DNA of 59,215 nucleotides from Didymodactylos carnosus (Eukaryota; Rotifera; Eurotatoria; Philodinida; Philodinidae): contig CAJNOQ010000256.1 in NCBI GenBank assembly GCA_905250885.1, positions 1 through 59,215 of the forward strand, given 5' to 3'. This document shows positions 1 to 15,900 of this stretch, one piece after another. Both the position numbers and the translations under genes were made by a program. How positions within the stretch are numbered: position 1 is the stretch's first letter; each line of letters begins with the position of its first letter. The notes under the pieces are model-generated. The model saw only the letters and a program-made list of their open reading frames with translations. It was not told where the DNA came from and made no database searches.

Positions 1-2445
1 GATAGCCAAGAGTCAGGTCTACCTACATGGTCAATTTCGTCTATGTCCATTTGAAAACGGCTTAAATATGCTCAAAATACTATGAAAATTTGAGGTGCTG
101 GCCATAATTACCCCAAGTGACTCTATATTCTATGACAGTACACAGATAGATTAAGAATAAATTTTACTTTGTTTATATAGTAGTATGTAGACGATGTGAT
201 TTCCATTCAATTACATACTGATTGCTCCTGTTAATCGTGTGACGACACGTTTCATTAGTTTGTTTTCATCTCTCTCATTTTCTATAGTGTATACAACAGT
301 TCACCAAAACAAATCGCAGCGAATATAATCAATGTTTTTTCGTATTCTTTAATTATAAAAGTGAGTTTAATTTTTTTTTCCTTGTCTATGCGCCTTTCGA
401 ATAGAAACTTTTTTTCTTCAAACATTTTTAATCATACAGTGTGTCTGTGCAAGTCAAATCCATTAGACACTATGAAAACTAAATATTTTACAGTAGTTGT
501 TAAGTTCATTTTTAATGATTGATGAATCAAGCAAGAGCAAGAGGGCTTTCCACTCTGTCTTTAACAGAGAAAACATAAGAAATACAATGGTAATTATGGA
601 AAAACGTCTATTTTCACAGCAAAAATATAGGGCTGTCGTAATACTTTTGAAATGAAATACGATAGTTCCCGATGAATAAACATTATCACTTTCGTTGTTA
701 TAACGAAACATTCCCGTAAACATTGATCTAGATAATAGACGTTTATGGTCTTTCAATTAGCATACCGTATTTCTTTAATGAAAAGAAGATTTTTTATCTT
801 GTTGACATTCTCAGAATTGCTTTAAGAGAAATCAGTTCGAAATACTCAGGTTCGTAGAGTCCTCCTCTGACCAATAAGAAAATTCAGAATGATACAGAAT
901 AGAACAGAGATTAAGAAGGGTCAAGATAAGCCTTCATTAAACGCCAGTATCAATGTAAATATTTACGTTGCTTAATGGAAGAAATTTTAATGAAATTCTA
1001 TTTTATTATGAAAACTTGATTTTGAGGAAGGGAGAAAAGTAAGTCATCGTTACACGACTATGATTATATACCACTGACATACGATTATTTACTTTTCTCC
1101 TATGCATGTCAACACTCTTGCCTTATTTCTGACAGGACTCTTTGAAATACATCGCCAGTCTTGCCAGTTCGGGCAAGAGTCTTGTAGCAGTTTTTTGTCA
1201 AGAATCATAGGATCCATTATTTCAGACTGGAGTCTTGCATAACTTTTTCTCATGATTTTGGGCAAAGACTCTTGAACCGGTAAACCTATCTTGATTTCGC
1301 ACACGTTGTGTGACTATATGAGATATGAAAGGTATTGTAACTATTTTCATTCACTTTTTCGAAAGTCATATGGGCCGAAATGAATATCAGATTCGTAATC
1401 AACATCGAAAATAACCCATGAAAAAGTACGTTTTGATTAAATCGGGGTGAATCACTTGAAAACGATTCCCTCATGAGCTGTGAGAAAGTTTTAATCAACT
1501 TGAAAATGTTTTGTTTATAAGATCCGATTTCTTATTATACTTGTCTAAGATTTTAACAACTAATATTGAGAATCTATGAGGATATCTACTTTAATTTCGT
1601 ACAACTGAACAAGCTGTGCATTTCTGTGTTAGTATTGAAAACTTTTTTACAGTCCGTTGTTTATTTTGTTGATCAAAGGGTCGTATTTGAAAAAAATTGA
1701 TTAAGACTCATCAAAATCGACTAGAATCAAGAGTCTTGCAAGAAATACGGCAAGAAGATTGATATGAGCAAAAAACTATTATGAATGATTAATCAAGTAG
1801 AAAAATGAGACAATGTAACAACATGAAGCAATATAAACAGTTTCAAAAACAAGTTTATAGAGCCTTTATAATAACCAATTTATCGGAAGTTTTTACAGTC
1901 TTTCTAAACACGATTCTTCAACGATGTTAGTTTATACTTTATTCATTCAAGAAAAAGAAATAAGAATAGTCATTTTACACAGATGCGGCCTAGGCCATTA
2001 TATCAGCGAAAAATGATTATGCGAGGAAAACGATATTCTACTTGTAAAGAATATTTTTTATATATTTTAAATAAGTATAATCATGCACTCAAATAACGAC
2101 CTTTCATAGTTTACTGCAAGCCGAGGTTTGTGTGTTAGAGTCTGTATTTATTCAAATTGATTTCTTTCAATAATTAAAGTTTTAGAAAACTATGATAACC
2201 TACCTCGTTGCCGTTTGTAATCTAAAAAAAAGTCAAAATTGATCTTATTTTTAAAAAAACCTTGACTGGTCATGAATCTCTAAATTTTAAGAAAAAATGA
2301 AGTTGTTTTTTATTAATGCACATCTTACGAAGAAAATCTAAAAAAATATTGCAATTGCACAATATATTTTATCGTTGATGAAAGAAAATTTATTTGTATT
2401 CTTTATTATTTTAGATTTTTATTTTCAAATACCACATTATCGACC
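1..2445. other. Non-coding stretch upstream of the small orphan gene
   Basis: I see no coding region with gene-like codon use or a recognisable protein. The stretch contains two imperfect inverted repeats: a short hairpin at about 1030-1050 / 1081-1100 (GGAGAAAAGTAA core) and a weaker pair at about 1106-1143 / 1726-1765 built around CTTGCC.TATTTCT and GACTCTT. The near-palindrome CAAGAGTCTTG occurs at about 1174 and 1731, with partial copies nearby. These look like decayed mobile-element termini, but no target duplication can be read. Confidence 0.5.
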
Positions 2446-3087
2446 ATGGCAACTGAAGGTAATTATCATAATTCATCAATATTTTTTTACTTTTCAATTT
2501 TTTACTTTTCAGATAAGTATGAGACAACAAATCAAGTGCCACCAATACCGATGCCTGAAAGTATGTTCATGTCACATTTTGTATACAAATAAAACTATTT
2601 ATCAATTTCTATACTCTTTCGTTTACTAATCAGATCAAGTACAATATGACATAAATGTACCAGCATTAGATGATGCTAGCAATCAAATGCTTCATGAACT
2701 CTATGTTTCTATGCAACCAGTAACGGATACTACAAATAAAAATGAGATAGACAAATCATGCGAGATAAGGTAACAGATAATAACGAAGGTGATTAAAAAG
2801 ACTTATTATGTCGTTCTCTCTTTTTTTTTATAACTTGTCAAAAAATTTTTTTGCCACGAATAAATATTAATGCTACTAGCGAGAGATGTTTTGTTTTTAT
2901 TGATGGTGCCAGATGTCAATGCAAATAACAAACTAATTGACTTTATAATCTCATTTTGTCAAATTTTGATAGGTGTTATAGTGGAACGAGAAAATATTTT
3001 ATGCTGTTGGACGGAACATACGGAATGCTAGCGTATGCTATTACTAACTCTAACGTTCCAAACATGGCTATTCCTTTCTCATACTAA
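2446..3087 (+). CDS. Unrecognised 103-aa protein, four exons
   Basis: I do not recognise this protein. Four exons join in frame: 2446-2458, 2513-2560, 2634-2769 and 2973-3087, with GT-AG introns of 54, 73 and 203 nt. The ATG lies in a good context (GACCATGG) and the last exon ends in TAA. The product begins MATEDKYETTNQ, has a short proline-rich stretch (VPPIPMPE), an acidic middle, a CEIRCYSGTRKYF segment and a hydrophobic C-terminal end finishing IPFSY. There is no signal peptide or clear membrane helix. An unspliced reading of exon 3 would stop two nucleotides after the donor, so the fourth exon depends on the splice call, which is supported by the clean phase. It converges on the ABCA gene: the two stop codons lie about 120 bp apart. 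ATTAAA at 3111 could serve as its poly(A) signal. Confidence 0.6.
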
Positions 3088-3207
3088 TTTGCGTGCTTAT
3101 TTTAACCATGATTAAAAAAAACAAAATATAAAAATATAACCGAGTTTTATTTCACTCAATTTGTTTCAACAGTAAAGAAAATCAAAACTATACACAACAG
3201 AAGAATA

Positions 3208-3905
3208 TTAAATACTAAAACCATTTTCTTTTGCTGGTTGTACAGATTGTTCTGATAACGAAGATGTATGTCTCGATATGGATTGTGATAATGAATGATG
3301 ATCACCATCTACAGATAAATCAATTTCATTTGTATGATGTTTATTAACGACAACCGGTAATTCATTGAAAAAATCATTCGATGATGCGGATGGTAGAGGA
3401 TTTAACGAATTTGTACGTTTAATACGACGAGTTTGTTTTTCGTTAGTTAGCGTTTCTTGCTCCTGAGGTAATGGTGATAATTGTAGATCAGATCGCGTTT
3501 TGATGGATGATAACGAGCAGCGAGATGCTTTTTTTCTACTATCGAACTTGTCGTCAATAAATGCATTATTATTATGAGCATAAGAAACTGATGAGGATGT
3601 CGTAGAGGATGAATCATTAATTGATATGTCATTATTATCAACGATTACATCGTCAAGATTAATTATAGAATTATCACGCTGCTTACTTGCAAAACGAAGA
3701 AATACCTAAATATATAACAAATTAGAAGTTGTCAAGAACACACACAGAGATGAAAAAGACAAGTTCTTACATGTTCAAGTGTTGTTTGTGAAAGAGAATA
3801 ATCAATTACACCCATCAGTTCCTTATTTGATTCAATAAAACCGAATATTTTTGATAATGTATTCGTCTTAGGAATATTATATTCTAATTTTATACCATGA
3901 TGTTC
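3208..3905 (-). CDS. ABCA: ABCA part 7: C-terminal regulatory domain and Ser-rich tail
   Basis: The two last exons follow the 4053-4180 exon ([18 protein letters not shown]). They encode the conserved end of the second regulatory domain, including [20 protein letters not shown] and TTLEHVFLRFAS, where the junction 3771/3705 falls inside the VF. The last exon then adds a low-complexity tail of about 155 residues, rich in Ser, Asn and Asp, with basic patches ([11 protein letters not shown]). The tail has no family counterpart I know and is probably cytosolic. The frame ends at TAA (3210-3208). Confidence 0.9.
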
Positions 3906-6900
3906 CTAAATAATAAAATTAATAAAGCATATAGTTGCTCTTGTATATTTTCAGTCGCCTAACCGTTAAATAAAAGATTAGTAAAAATTAAGGTTAACAC
4001 TTAGTCACTTATAAACAAAATATGTACAGAATACGAAAACATCATTTCTTACTGTCATTATTGAGTCTGGTAAATATTGATTTAATATATTTGAAGCAAT
4101 CGGAATATAAGATACATCGTTCAATCGTAATTTCAAATAATATCCTGTACCAAATCTATGTTTAAGATGTTGTGGTGAACCTAAATTATCAGAAATATTT
4201 TTATTGAACAGACAGCACTTTCGAACGAAATTTTACCACTCAAGCTTGTCGAAATTATTCAACAAGAACAACGAAAAGTCTTACCCAAACATTTAAACTG
4301 ACCATTAACCATAATTGCTAAGTTTGAGCATAAAATATCGCACTCATTCATCGAATGTGATGTTAACAAAATAGCCTTGTCTTCTTTCTTAGCCGCTATA
4401 ATATTGTTCCATACTACTCGCCTATTCCCAGGATCTATAATAAAACAAAAATATACAAACATTTCTCTTCTGTTCAATTTAATTTTATTGTATAATCTTA
4501 CCCATTCCATTTGTTGGTTCATCCTTAAAAGGTAAATAGATACTTATTAGAATTATATATTTATATAAGAAAGAAGGAATACACTTACCAATAAAATCAA
4601 GGTTGGTTGACCAAGCATTGCTAATGCCACCGATAATTTTCTTCGCATTCCACCACTATATGTACGTATTGTCTGATTTGCAAAAGTATCCAAATGAAAT
4701 TTTCTCAATGTTAAATTAACAGTTTGTTCACGATTGATAATGCCAATTAATTTTGCATAACACATTAATGCTTCACGACTTGTTAAATATCCGTCTACAG
4801 CATCAAATTGCGGACAATAACCAATACTGCCGGGGTTTTCTCGAGCATAGTCACGAATTTGTTTTTCATGTAAACAACAATCACCACTTGTTGGATAAAC
4901 GTCTCCTAAAATTCGATGATATATTATGATAAGACTGTTAGATGAACATTCAACACCCAATTTACCGGTTATCATTTTAAACGTTGTCGTTTTTCCTGCT
5001 CCATTGATCCCCAGTAGTCCAAAACATTGTCCCGTTTGTATTCCAAAGCACAAATTATCCACAGCTAAAACAGCTTGACCAGTGGCACGTCTAATAACAT
5101 TAAAAATGGTTAATGACTATATTAGCATAAATGTAAGAAAAAAAAATCTCTTTGAACATACCGATAGAATTTTGTCAAATTTTTAACGCGAAATATGTCG
5201 GTAAATGTGTCATCTCGATGTAGTATACGATTTCGTTCGTTTGTTACATCTTTATCTTCAACTGTATCAGCTGGTGGTATCTAAAATACAGATAGTCATA
5301 ATGCTTAGCAGATCAACGAAAGATAGAAATAGCATGAAAAGTCTTTCAGGTCCTATTTTTAGAACTTATCTAAAATTTTTGGTTGAATTATGCTATATTC
5401 AATTTTGCTATTTGCTGTTAGGTAAGTTACGTCTAACAGCAAGTCTCAAGGATAATAGCCATCTAAGTGAAATATTTTCTGATGATTCGTAACTGCAAAA
5501 AGATTTGGATACAAGAAAAAAATAATTGCTTTTTACAATTAACTAATTCGTAGAAAAACGTTTCTTCGATTATTCTACTGTCATCTCTCGTTCTCATTGG
5601 AAATTACTCGTTTGAATTTCAAAAATTCTAACTATAACTTACTTTATAAATATTTGGCAAGTGTATATCAACATCGAGTAAATAAGTGACCAATAGTGCT
5701 ACACAACCAACTACTCCCATTGCTAACAAACGATCTCCAATTAATGATAAAGAAAATGGATTGGTATACATGTCTAAATCGAGAGTTAGTGCAAAATCAG
5801 CCGCTATTTCATTTTTCATTATATGAACTAAACCAGAGCCAAGACAATACGGCGGTATAATCAAAAAACATCGTGATAATATATTTTGAACTTTGGTTAC
5901 TCCAGGTGCCCACGCATATAATGTCAACATTAAATCAGCGATACACGTTATTAAACCAGAAAATAACCAAATACAGAAGACAGCCATGAAGGCTGTGCCT
6001 GTATCTTTAAATAAACGTACTAAACAATACGTCAGTGGAATTGATGCCCATCCAAATAAAAATAGTAAACAAGCAATAGCACTTGTTGTTAATGATCGTG
6101 AATTAAATGCTGATATATTAAATATTTTAATTATAATCATTGTTAAAGCAATTAATAATAAATAATAGAGTAAATCCCAAAGAAAGGCTGATAACCAATA
6201 GACTAGAATTAGAAGACAAAAAAAAAAAGATGTAACAAAATAAAGTAAGAAAAAACAAATTATTTTTTAAATAAATACCAAATGGTTTAACACCACACAC
6301 AAATATTAGACGTTTTTCTTGTGTGACGTTTTCTTTAACAAGATATAAAATGACAGCAGCTGGTACAAATGCATAAGCACAAAGAACCGTTAATGCAACT
6401 CCAAAATCAGATATACGTTGTTCTAATGATTGTTGAGATAATAATTCACTATTCAATGTCAACGGATGATTATACATGGATATACCAAATTTAGATACAT
6501 CCGATATATCCGATAATTTTGAACGTAAAATTAAATTATTCATTACATTTAAATATGCTGGTAATGCATCTAAATAATAAAAACAAATTTTAATAGTTAA
6601 TAAAAAAACTAAACTGTATGTATAAAAAAAAAATACTTACGATAACCTTTATTACTAAACCATACACGTGCATGACTTGTGTTCGGAAAATCATCTTCAA
6701 TATTATCACCAAATGTTAAGCCACCATATCTAAAGTAATATAAATAATCATAGACAATAAAACATTGAAGTATTTAATTTAATCAGAGAGTTGCTTATTG
6801 ACTATCGTATAATTTCCATTCTATTTTACAAATAAAATTTCTACTTACCGAGAATCTGTAAAATATTGATGACTTTTAATAAGATAGTCATCTAATGGAA

Positions 6901-9900
6901 ATTGATCTAAGTCATATAGTACAACAGAGGATTGAGTTTTACGAGTTGGTGGATGACCAAACGAATCTGGTGGACAGATCTAAAATACAAAAAACAACAA
7001 CAGATAATAAGCAATTTGATTTTAATATATTTAGTAATTGTCTAATTATACCTGTAACATTTTTGAGAAACATTCGGAACATCGTGCATGTAAATTATAA
7101 TCATTAAAATCAGGTTGTTTGTAAAAATCTGGTTGGCCACGACTACATTTATATACTTCAGTTTGATTATTTTCGTCCATACATGTTGTACCAATATTGG
7201 AAAATGTATTATTTCGCAAACGTTCACTAAGACCTTTAGCAATTGGATCATTTTCATTAAACAGTCTAAACAGGCAATGATCCGCATAAACACTATTTTC
7301 AAAATACAAAACGTTTTCTTCTCATGTGCTTATATATGTTAAAATATCAGATACTGACTCGTTCAATATTCTATTATTGTATCGAACAGATTGATTTACA
7401 GTCTTCTAACGCCTAATTATACAACGTCATAAAAATTTGTCTCAATAGAACTGAGTGCTTCAAACTCAACAATGATCCACAATATGTTCATTGAAATCGA
7501 AATTGTAAAATAAATGAATAGAATTGGTTTAAATTGGACATGAATACATTTTTCAAGTCGGGAAAACGCATCTAAATATCCCGACAGTTCTACTGACGAA
7601 ACTTTAGAAATAGGTCTTTTTACCTAAGAATAGAATAAAAAAACTATTGATTGCAGGTGTTCAGACAAAGCAAACTCATCATCGGATTTTAATGACATTT
7701 CAAATTATCAACATTGCTTAATCAATTGATCTATCATCTTACTAAGGAATATTACTGAGTTTAAGTTTTGTGTACAAATTGAACAGTTTTAGTAAATATC
7801 TATTCTAGCCTTGTTATATTTTAATTCTATTTGGTGTTGCTGTTACTTATATTTAATCGTCAAAATTCACAAGAAACATACAGTAAAGAAGAGTTACTGA
7901 AAAAATAAGTAAAAATACATACATAAGGCGAATGCAACAAAAAAAATAGTGTAACTCCTAACAGTTTAACAGATAGAAATATCTAAATAACACCCAACAT
8001 AAAATTATAGGACACTCATATTGCAATAATGTGCTGGGATACTCGTAAAAGTGTTCTCGACAAAATGAGAGACTATTTTATCTCTAAACAACGTTTTCTT
8101 TTAAGATTTTCTAATAAGAGATAGGATTTTTATTGTTTTTTCATTTTTAAAATTTGTTAAGGATTTATACAGCAAGAACGAAACGTTTTCAATTAGTTGT
8201 TTACAGATCAAAAGTCTTGGCTTCCGAATAAGATATTTTCTCTTATAGCGTAGAACAAAAAAAATATCAAAAATTCTCTCTTGTTCAGCCTAACGCCATC
8301 ATAAAGACTTTGTCCATTTGTCTTAAAATTTTTATCACATAGACTATAGTCTGCAATACTTCCCAAGTATTTTCGATTGAAATGTTTGAATGGTTCTTTC
8401 CGGCATGAGCTACCTAACGAAAACTTGAAAAACTCACGAAGCTAATCGTGTTTCCATTTCAACTAAGACATGTCAGAGTGTATTAGAGACTAATATATAT
8501 ATATATAATAAAAATTTCAGTACAAAATGAACGAAATCTCTAAGGATTTCCACAATGAAAAATCTAGTTTTCAAGCAAAAAATTTTATCTAAAAAAGAAG
8601 TCCAAGGGATGAATAATAACTGTGTTTACTGTATTTTTCAAGAACAAGCTTCGACAAAAGCCGTACGTCTTCACGGCCTATTGTTACATGAGAAATAAGA
8701 GATACCATAGTATCCTCTATTCCATAAATGCAAGATTAAAAGAGAATGCACCAGCGATTGATTTAAAAAAAATGTACTATGTCATGTGAAATCACGAAGA
8801 TGATAAGAAACTTTGTAAAGTGTGCGTCAGTGGATAAAACAGGAAACTGAAGCTGAGAAACATCAGTGCTTTTGTTCTATAAGATCATCGTTAAACCTTA
8901 AACTTTATGTAATTTTCTTTTGACGATAAAGAAAAGTTTTCTGAAAATCCTTTATAAATCTAATATATAGATCGATGTTGAAAAAATATGTTTTTCAGTT
9001 CGTCTTTGCCCGTAACGATGTGAGCAACAAGAAAAAAAAGAAGTACATTGGTTCTCTGAACGGAACAGGAATTCTATTTTGTCTTGAATTTTCCTGATAA
9101 TACAGAAAAATGACATACAAACGTCGTAGTTCTTATTCATATTAAACAAAATCAGAAAAAGAATATTTAAATCTTGGAAAAAGTATGTCTGTTTGCTTGT
9201 TTGTTATTCGATTGCAAAAAAAAACAACAAGTACAAATCACAAAAACTTGCTCAATTATTTCTTACAAAAAAAACAAAAAAAAAAACAAAAACACTATAT
9301 GAAGACAAGGACAAAATTGGACTCGTTTTTTTTTTTCTTTAAAAATAAAGTCGAACGACCCATACCCAAAAAAGAATAGAACAGGTAAACATACTAAACG
9401 AATGTTCTTATTGTGGGCGAAGCTCACCGGGAACAACATCTCAAGTGTGTTTAGTATATGAGCAACAATACAGAAGAAAGCATCAAACCGTTTTCACAAG
9501 TAGAAAAAATAATTTAGTAGGAAGAGTAGGAATTTTCTATGTGCTGGTTTAACTGTGCGAAATAATTAGCGTTTTTCTTCTGAAATATTTTAATTTTCTA
9601 CATCCATTTTGTTACTGTCTATTTGACCTCTTGTACGTGCACTTTTTAACTTTCTTGTTGAAGAATTTGTCTCATTTTCATCTGTAATATTTGTACTATC
9701 ATTATTATTCTGAGCATATGGTTGTTGTTGATAAACAAGTACATATGCTGATTTTGTTACAACATTTTGTTCATCAATATCAGATACACAACTATCATCA
9801 AATGTATGCCATTTTTGATCGTGAAAACTTTTTGCATGTGCCGTATAATGACCGCCACCTAAACCTCCCATATGATTTGATACGGCAATTAAATCATATT

Positions 9901-12900
9901 TAGCATTTTGTTTTTCATTACGATTTAATACAAATTGTGATAAATCTAAATCATGTATTGGACAATCAATAAATAGATCAATTTTATCACGATAATAACG
10001 ATTATAATTAAATCTTTTTAATTGTACAATTAATACTTTTGGTAATAACCATAGATCAAATTTTTTTGTGGCATTTTTTAATACTTTACATTTTGGACAA
10101 TACCATTGATCATGATCGGATAATGTTTCTTTTGTTGTAAAATATTTAAAACAATCTAATAGAGATATATTCGATTGTTTTTGTTGTTGACTTCTTGTTG
10201 TCATGCCTGATGTGGATGAATTATGACCACCTGAACTCATACGTTCTTTATCTATACGTTTTTGTTCTTCTTTTTCATATTGATCAACAATGGGTCGAGC
10301 AACATCACAAACAAGAGTAGTATTTGTTCGTGAAAAATCAAATAAATCATCTAAAACATTAGTTAATAATTTTGTTGTTTGTGTATAATTTTGACTACAG
10401 ACACAATGTGCTATATAAGGTGGTTTTGTTGTATCAACAATAGATGATGAAGACGAAGATGTATTTAATGGTAAAAAATTTCCTATTACTTGTTGCAATG
10501 CTTCTAAAATATTTTTTCCCTGACATTTATGTCTTGGAATATTTAAATAAAATGGGAGACCAAAATTTTGATGCATACTATCCATTGTACGTAGTAAACA
10601 TGGCATTAATATTGTGTCATTATTTTCTTTTTTTAATGAAACAGGTACTTCATAAAAGACAATTTGATCACGTTCTAATATATTTGATAATAAAGTATCA
10701 TCCGAATATTGTAAATGAATACGATGATTATAAACTTCTGTTGCTAATATGTGATCACTTTTTGGTACATGATCATCGTTCTCATCCAAAAAATCACTAT
10801 CATCATTTTCATTCAAATTTTCATCATCACCACCTAGAATATTATCTTCCGTTTGATCACCATCAGATGTTATTGCTGATGGTTTTTTTGGTGTAAATTT
10901 TTGTATAAAATCTTTAATTAAATTTGACATTCGTCCACGTTCATTTGTTTTAAGATGATAAAATTTTATTTTACCATTTAATCGTACATATTCAATTTTA
11001 AATAAACGTAATTTTTTCTTATTTGGTAATGGTAAACTTAAAAAACAAATTGGATCAAATGTACGTCCTAGTGTTTTACAATCTAAACATTGTACTTGTG
11101 ATTTTATTTGTCCATGAAATATTTCATTTATTTTTGATTGATTACGTTTTTTATAATATTCCCATTGTTCTTTAGCTAATGTCTCATCATCTTTATTACC
11201 ATCATCATCTGTTTTTTCAATATAAGGTTTTTGTTTAACTAAATTTAAATCTTCATGTAAACCATCTAATAGAAAACATATAAATTCTTGACTATCTTGT
11301 TGTGAATAACCGCTAAATTGTGGTGCATAACGGCTAACGTTTACTTTTAATGTTTTTGGTATATAGTAAGAATTTTTACCAGACCACATATTTTTAATAA
11401 GATCAGCATAAGCAGTGGCCACGTCACCCCTCATACCCAAAGGATTGTCTGTGTTGATATGTGGCTTATATTCATCATTCAAGAAATAGGCTGTTAATTC
11501 TCTAACATTACCTAAGATAAAAAAGGAGAGAGAGATGTGTACAAACACTTCTTCTTTCCGACAAGAGTGTCTTTTAAAAAAGCGAAAAACCTCAAGTACA
11601 ACAAGAAAACAAATATCCTACGAAATGGACAATTTGCTTTTGGAACAAACTCCAAGGCACGAGTGAAAATATCGTTCACAAAAGCAAGGATATATCTGAT
11701 TTCTTCCTTTCAGTAGTAAAGCAATTCCAATAATCAATTTCTCAGTTATGATGACTCTTATCTGCCTTCTCACAGTATTTTTAGAGTTTCTTCTGATAAG
11801 TTTCACTATCAAAATAGGAGAAAAGAGAACAAGAAACGTACTAATGCATTGAATCGCACTATTCATAAAACAAGTGTTTCCAAGGTTTGATAAGCCACAT
11901 TGACCGGGTGGATGCTGACCGGAAGTTGCAGGAGAAACGGACATTATTGCTCTTGATGATGTAAATGATGAAGGAGATTCAATACTAATAGAAGAGTTAT
12001 TTACAACTGATAAATCATTCAATGTTTTTGATTTGTTAGTATTATTATCACTAAGCAATTCCCAATTGGTACCGTTTATTCCATTGGTAGTTCCCATATA
12101 TAGACGGTAATTAGAATCAGGTGTAAGTGAAAAATATTTTATCATCTCTTCTTTTAATTTTCCAATGGTTGTTGTACGACTGCGATAAACTTGTTTACTC
12201 TGTGAGGATAACTCACCACGACTTTTACACAAACGTAATGATAATGGTCTTATTTCAATTAAAACTGTTTGTTCATTTTCAGATATAGCGTGACGAATGA
12301 TTTCTTTTCCTTGTTTATCATATTTTGAAACTAATTCAGCATATAATTCATATGAGATGGGATAATAATCGTTTCCTTCTATTGCGTCTGCGCGCAATTG
12401 AACACCATCTTCATGAGTAATGGTCGATGGGTCAATTAAACCGGTAAAATCAATCGGACCAAGTGAATCCAATTGTTGTTCGTGTTTTGAAGTCACTGAT
12501 GAATCAGGCGCAGTTAAACCAACATAACGTTTCCAGTGCTCAAACCATTTTGCATCTACTAATACATATTTATCACCTTTTTGTAATGGTTTTTCAATTT
12601 GTTGTTTATATTCTTCACGTTTACGATCAAGATCAGGATTCGACGGCATGTTTTAGACAAATTTGATAATATAAATTTTGACAAATAACAACAATACACA
12701 TATATTAATAAATAAATAGTTAGATACAAATGAAATGAAATGAAAGTGAAAAGTGAATTAATAATCTAAAACGAGTATACCCATAAATTATACTAAATGA
12801 AGAAGAGAATGCAAAAAAAAGAGAACGGAATAAACTATCTTTTAACACTAAGACAGATTTTCTACAAAAATAATTTTTGTAGATATTATTAGTAAAAGAA

Positions 12901-15900
12901 ATAGTTTAGTACACCGTGATATCTAAACAAACAACACGAAAACATCTGAAACGGTCATCACTTATAAAAAACATTCTGTTATGCATCTTGTCAAAAGTGC
13001 CAAAAGTCGGTCAAGTAAGCGTTTTAAACCATGTAGTTTCAAGAGAAAAACATGACTTGAAGAAGTTTTCTGGTCGATTAGTTTGCTTCAACAGTTGCAG
13101 AATCCAGAGGTTATTCTGGAAGATTTTGGGTATATTTAGTTAAAAAAATTCTCTCAAAACTACTGATGGATTTTCAATATTAACTGTTATGAAAAAAAGA
13201 TTAACTGAACATCAACAAAAGTCAAAGCAGAATGTCAGCGAAAGCCGCTGATTCATTCAAGGACAAAAAATAAGCTCATTTTACTGATTATGCTTGATAA
13301 AAAATATGAATATCCCATTTAGTAGAAGTTTTAACACATTTTCTCGCAATAATTACACCATCACAAAGCAATCAGTGCAGAGGCTTATTCTGAAAAAATT
13401 CTCTCAATAAAATTTGAAAACTTAAATCGACCTTTCATCTCTAATAGCAGGTGATCTCGTATAACGTTCATAGTGAAAAGTACTTTTGAGAAAAGATTTC
13501 TCCGTTTCAGAATTACTCACAAATCTTAGGTATCAAGACATATCTCTTTAACAATAAAAAAAACTAGAAAGAAAGAAAGAAAGAACCTTTTTTACCAAAT
13601 ATTTACACATATTAATGCTCGAAAAAATTATCGTCCATCTTGCTCCAGATGAAACTATAGCAAACATACAGAGGCGAGCAAAAATCAAATAAAAATAAAA
13701 GACACTTTCAAAAGATAGAAATGTTTAGTTGACAGAAACAGTAACGATCCAAATAAAATTTTACAACAACGCATATGTGCATTCATCATTACATTCGTTT
13801 ATATACTGTCCAGTAAACAGACAGAATTAATAATTGGTAAATAGCAGACTAAATCTATCAACGCGTTTTCCCGATTTTGAATTATCGTAAATTCGATTTC
13901 TATATATAATCAGCGCGCTACTATCTATCTTAGAAGATGATATTCCTTGTTTAAACACGTTGTTCAAACATGTCATTCCTGTAAGTGGTATTATAAATGG
14001 ATAGTGTTTCACTAGTCTGAGGGTGTGTTTTGTAACCACTATATGTGATTGACATGTTTAGATAAGAAAAATCATCGAATAAGATGGAGCAAATAAATCT
14101 ACAGTGCAGAGTGTGTTTGTTCGATAGTGCATATTTTGAGTTGTTTAATCCATAATAATCGTTAACTTTTTTATTTGTTTCAATGCTGAGGATTTAATTT
14201 TTTTCTTTCTTGTATTTGTGTATGTTCGTGATGAATACACGAGCACAAGAAACTAGGTATAACTAATTTCTGTTATTTATTTTTTGAAGTATTACTTATG
14301 GTTAACAATCAATCAAGCAAATATATTGGATATGAATACTTTATATTTTAGATAGTTTCTTTTTATTTATTATTTTGCTTTTTAATTATGATTGGCGGTG
14401 TATTTATTTACAATCATAAAGGTGAAGTGCTTATATCCCGTGTTTATCGTGATGATATTGGACGTAATGCTGTTGATGCTTTTCGTGTAAATGTTATACA
14501 TGCTCGTCAACAGATGCGTTTTCCTGTTGTTAACATTGCTCGTACAAATTTTTTTTATACAAAACGTTCCAATATTTGGATGTGTGCTGTTACAAAACAA
14601 AATATCAATGCATCTATGGTATTTGAATATTTAAATAAAATGATTGATATAATGCAATCATATTTTGGTAAAATATCAGAAGAAAATATTAAAAATAATT
14701 TTGTATTAATCTATGAATTATTAGATGAAATATTAGATTTTGGTTATCCACAAAATAGTGATCCCGGTATATTAAAAACATTTATAACACAACAAGGTAT
14801 TCGACCGGTAACACGTGAAGAACAAGCAAATGTAACATCGAGTGTCACTGGTCAAATTGGTTGGAGACGAGAAGGTATTAAATATCGTCGAAATGAATTA
14901 TTTTTAGATGTTATTGAATCGGTTAATTTATTAATGTCACAACAAGGACAAGTATTGAGTGCACATGTAGCTGGTAGAGTGGTAATGAAAAGTTATCTAA
15001 GTGGTATGCCCGAATGCAAATTTGGTATTAATGATAAAATTACAGTAGAAAATCGTTTAAAACCTCATTCGGATTCCACTAGTGGTACACCAGGATTATC
15101 TGGAAATTCTTCCTCAATGCCGGCAACAAACGGGAATACACAAACACCTTCATCCTCATCAACTTCTGCAACAACAAAAACATCAATTGCTATAGATGAT
15201 TGTCAATTTCATCAATGTGTTAAATTATCAAAGTTTGAATCAGAACACTCAATATCATTCACGCCACCAGATGGTGAATTTGAATTAATGCGTTATCGAA
15301 CAACAAAAGATATTAGTTTACCATTTCGAATTATTCCATTAGGTAAATCATAGTCACTAAGAGTTTACCAAATTTAGTTTGATAAGATTAAAGAGAATGA
15401 GAGTGATGTAGTCAGTTTAGAAATAATCTGAAGCAAATAGTATCTAGTATCTTCTTTTTTGTTTTGTTTTAGTACGTGAAATTGGTCGTACAAAAATGGA
15501 AGTTAAAGTTGTTGTTAAATCAAATTTTAAACCAACATTGATCGGCCAAAAAATTGAAATACGTATTCCTACACCTCCGAACACGTGTGATGTACAACTA
15601 TTGTGTATGAAGGGTAAAGCCCGACATAAATCATCGGATAATGCTATTATATGGAAAATGAAACGTAAGTTATTCGTTAGTGAACGATTGTTGAACAGTT
15701 GTTTTTCTTTTACATAAAAAATTCTTTTTTAAGGTATGGGTGGTATGAAAGAATCACAATTATCAGCTGAAATTGAATTATTACCAAATGATAAAAAGAA
15801 ATGGAATCGTCCACCAATATCAATGAATTTTGAAGTACCATTTGCACCGAGTGGATTTAAAGTACGATATTTAAAAGTATTTGAACATAAATTAAATTAT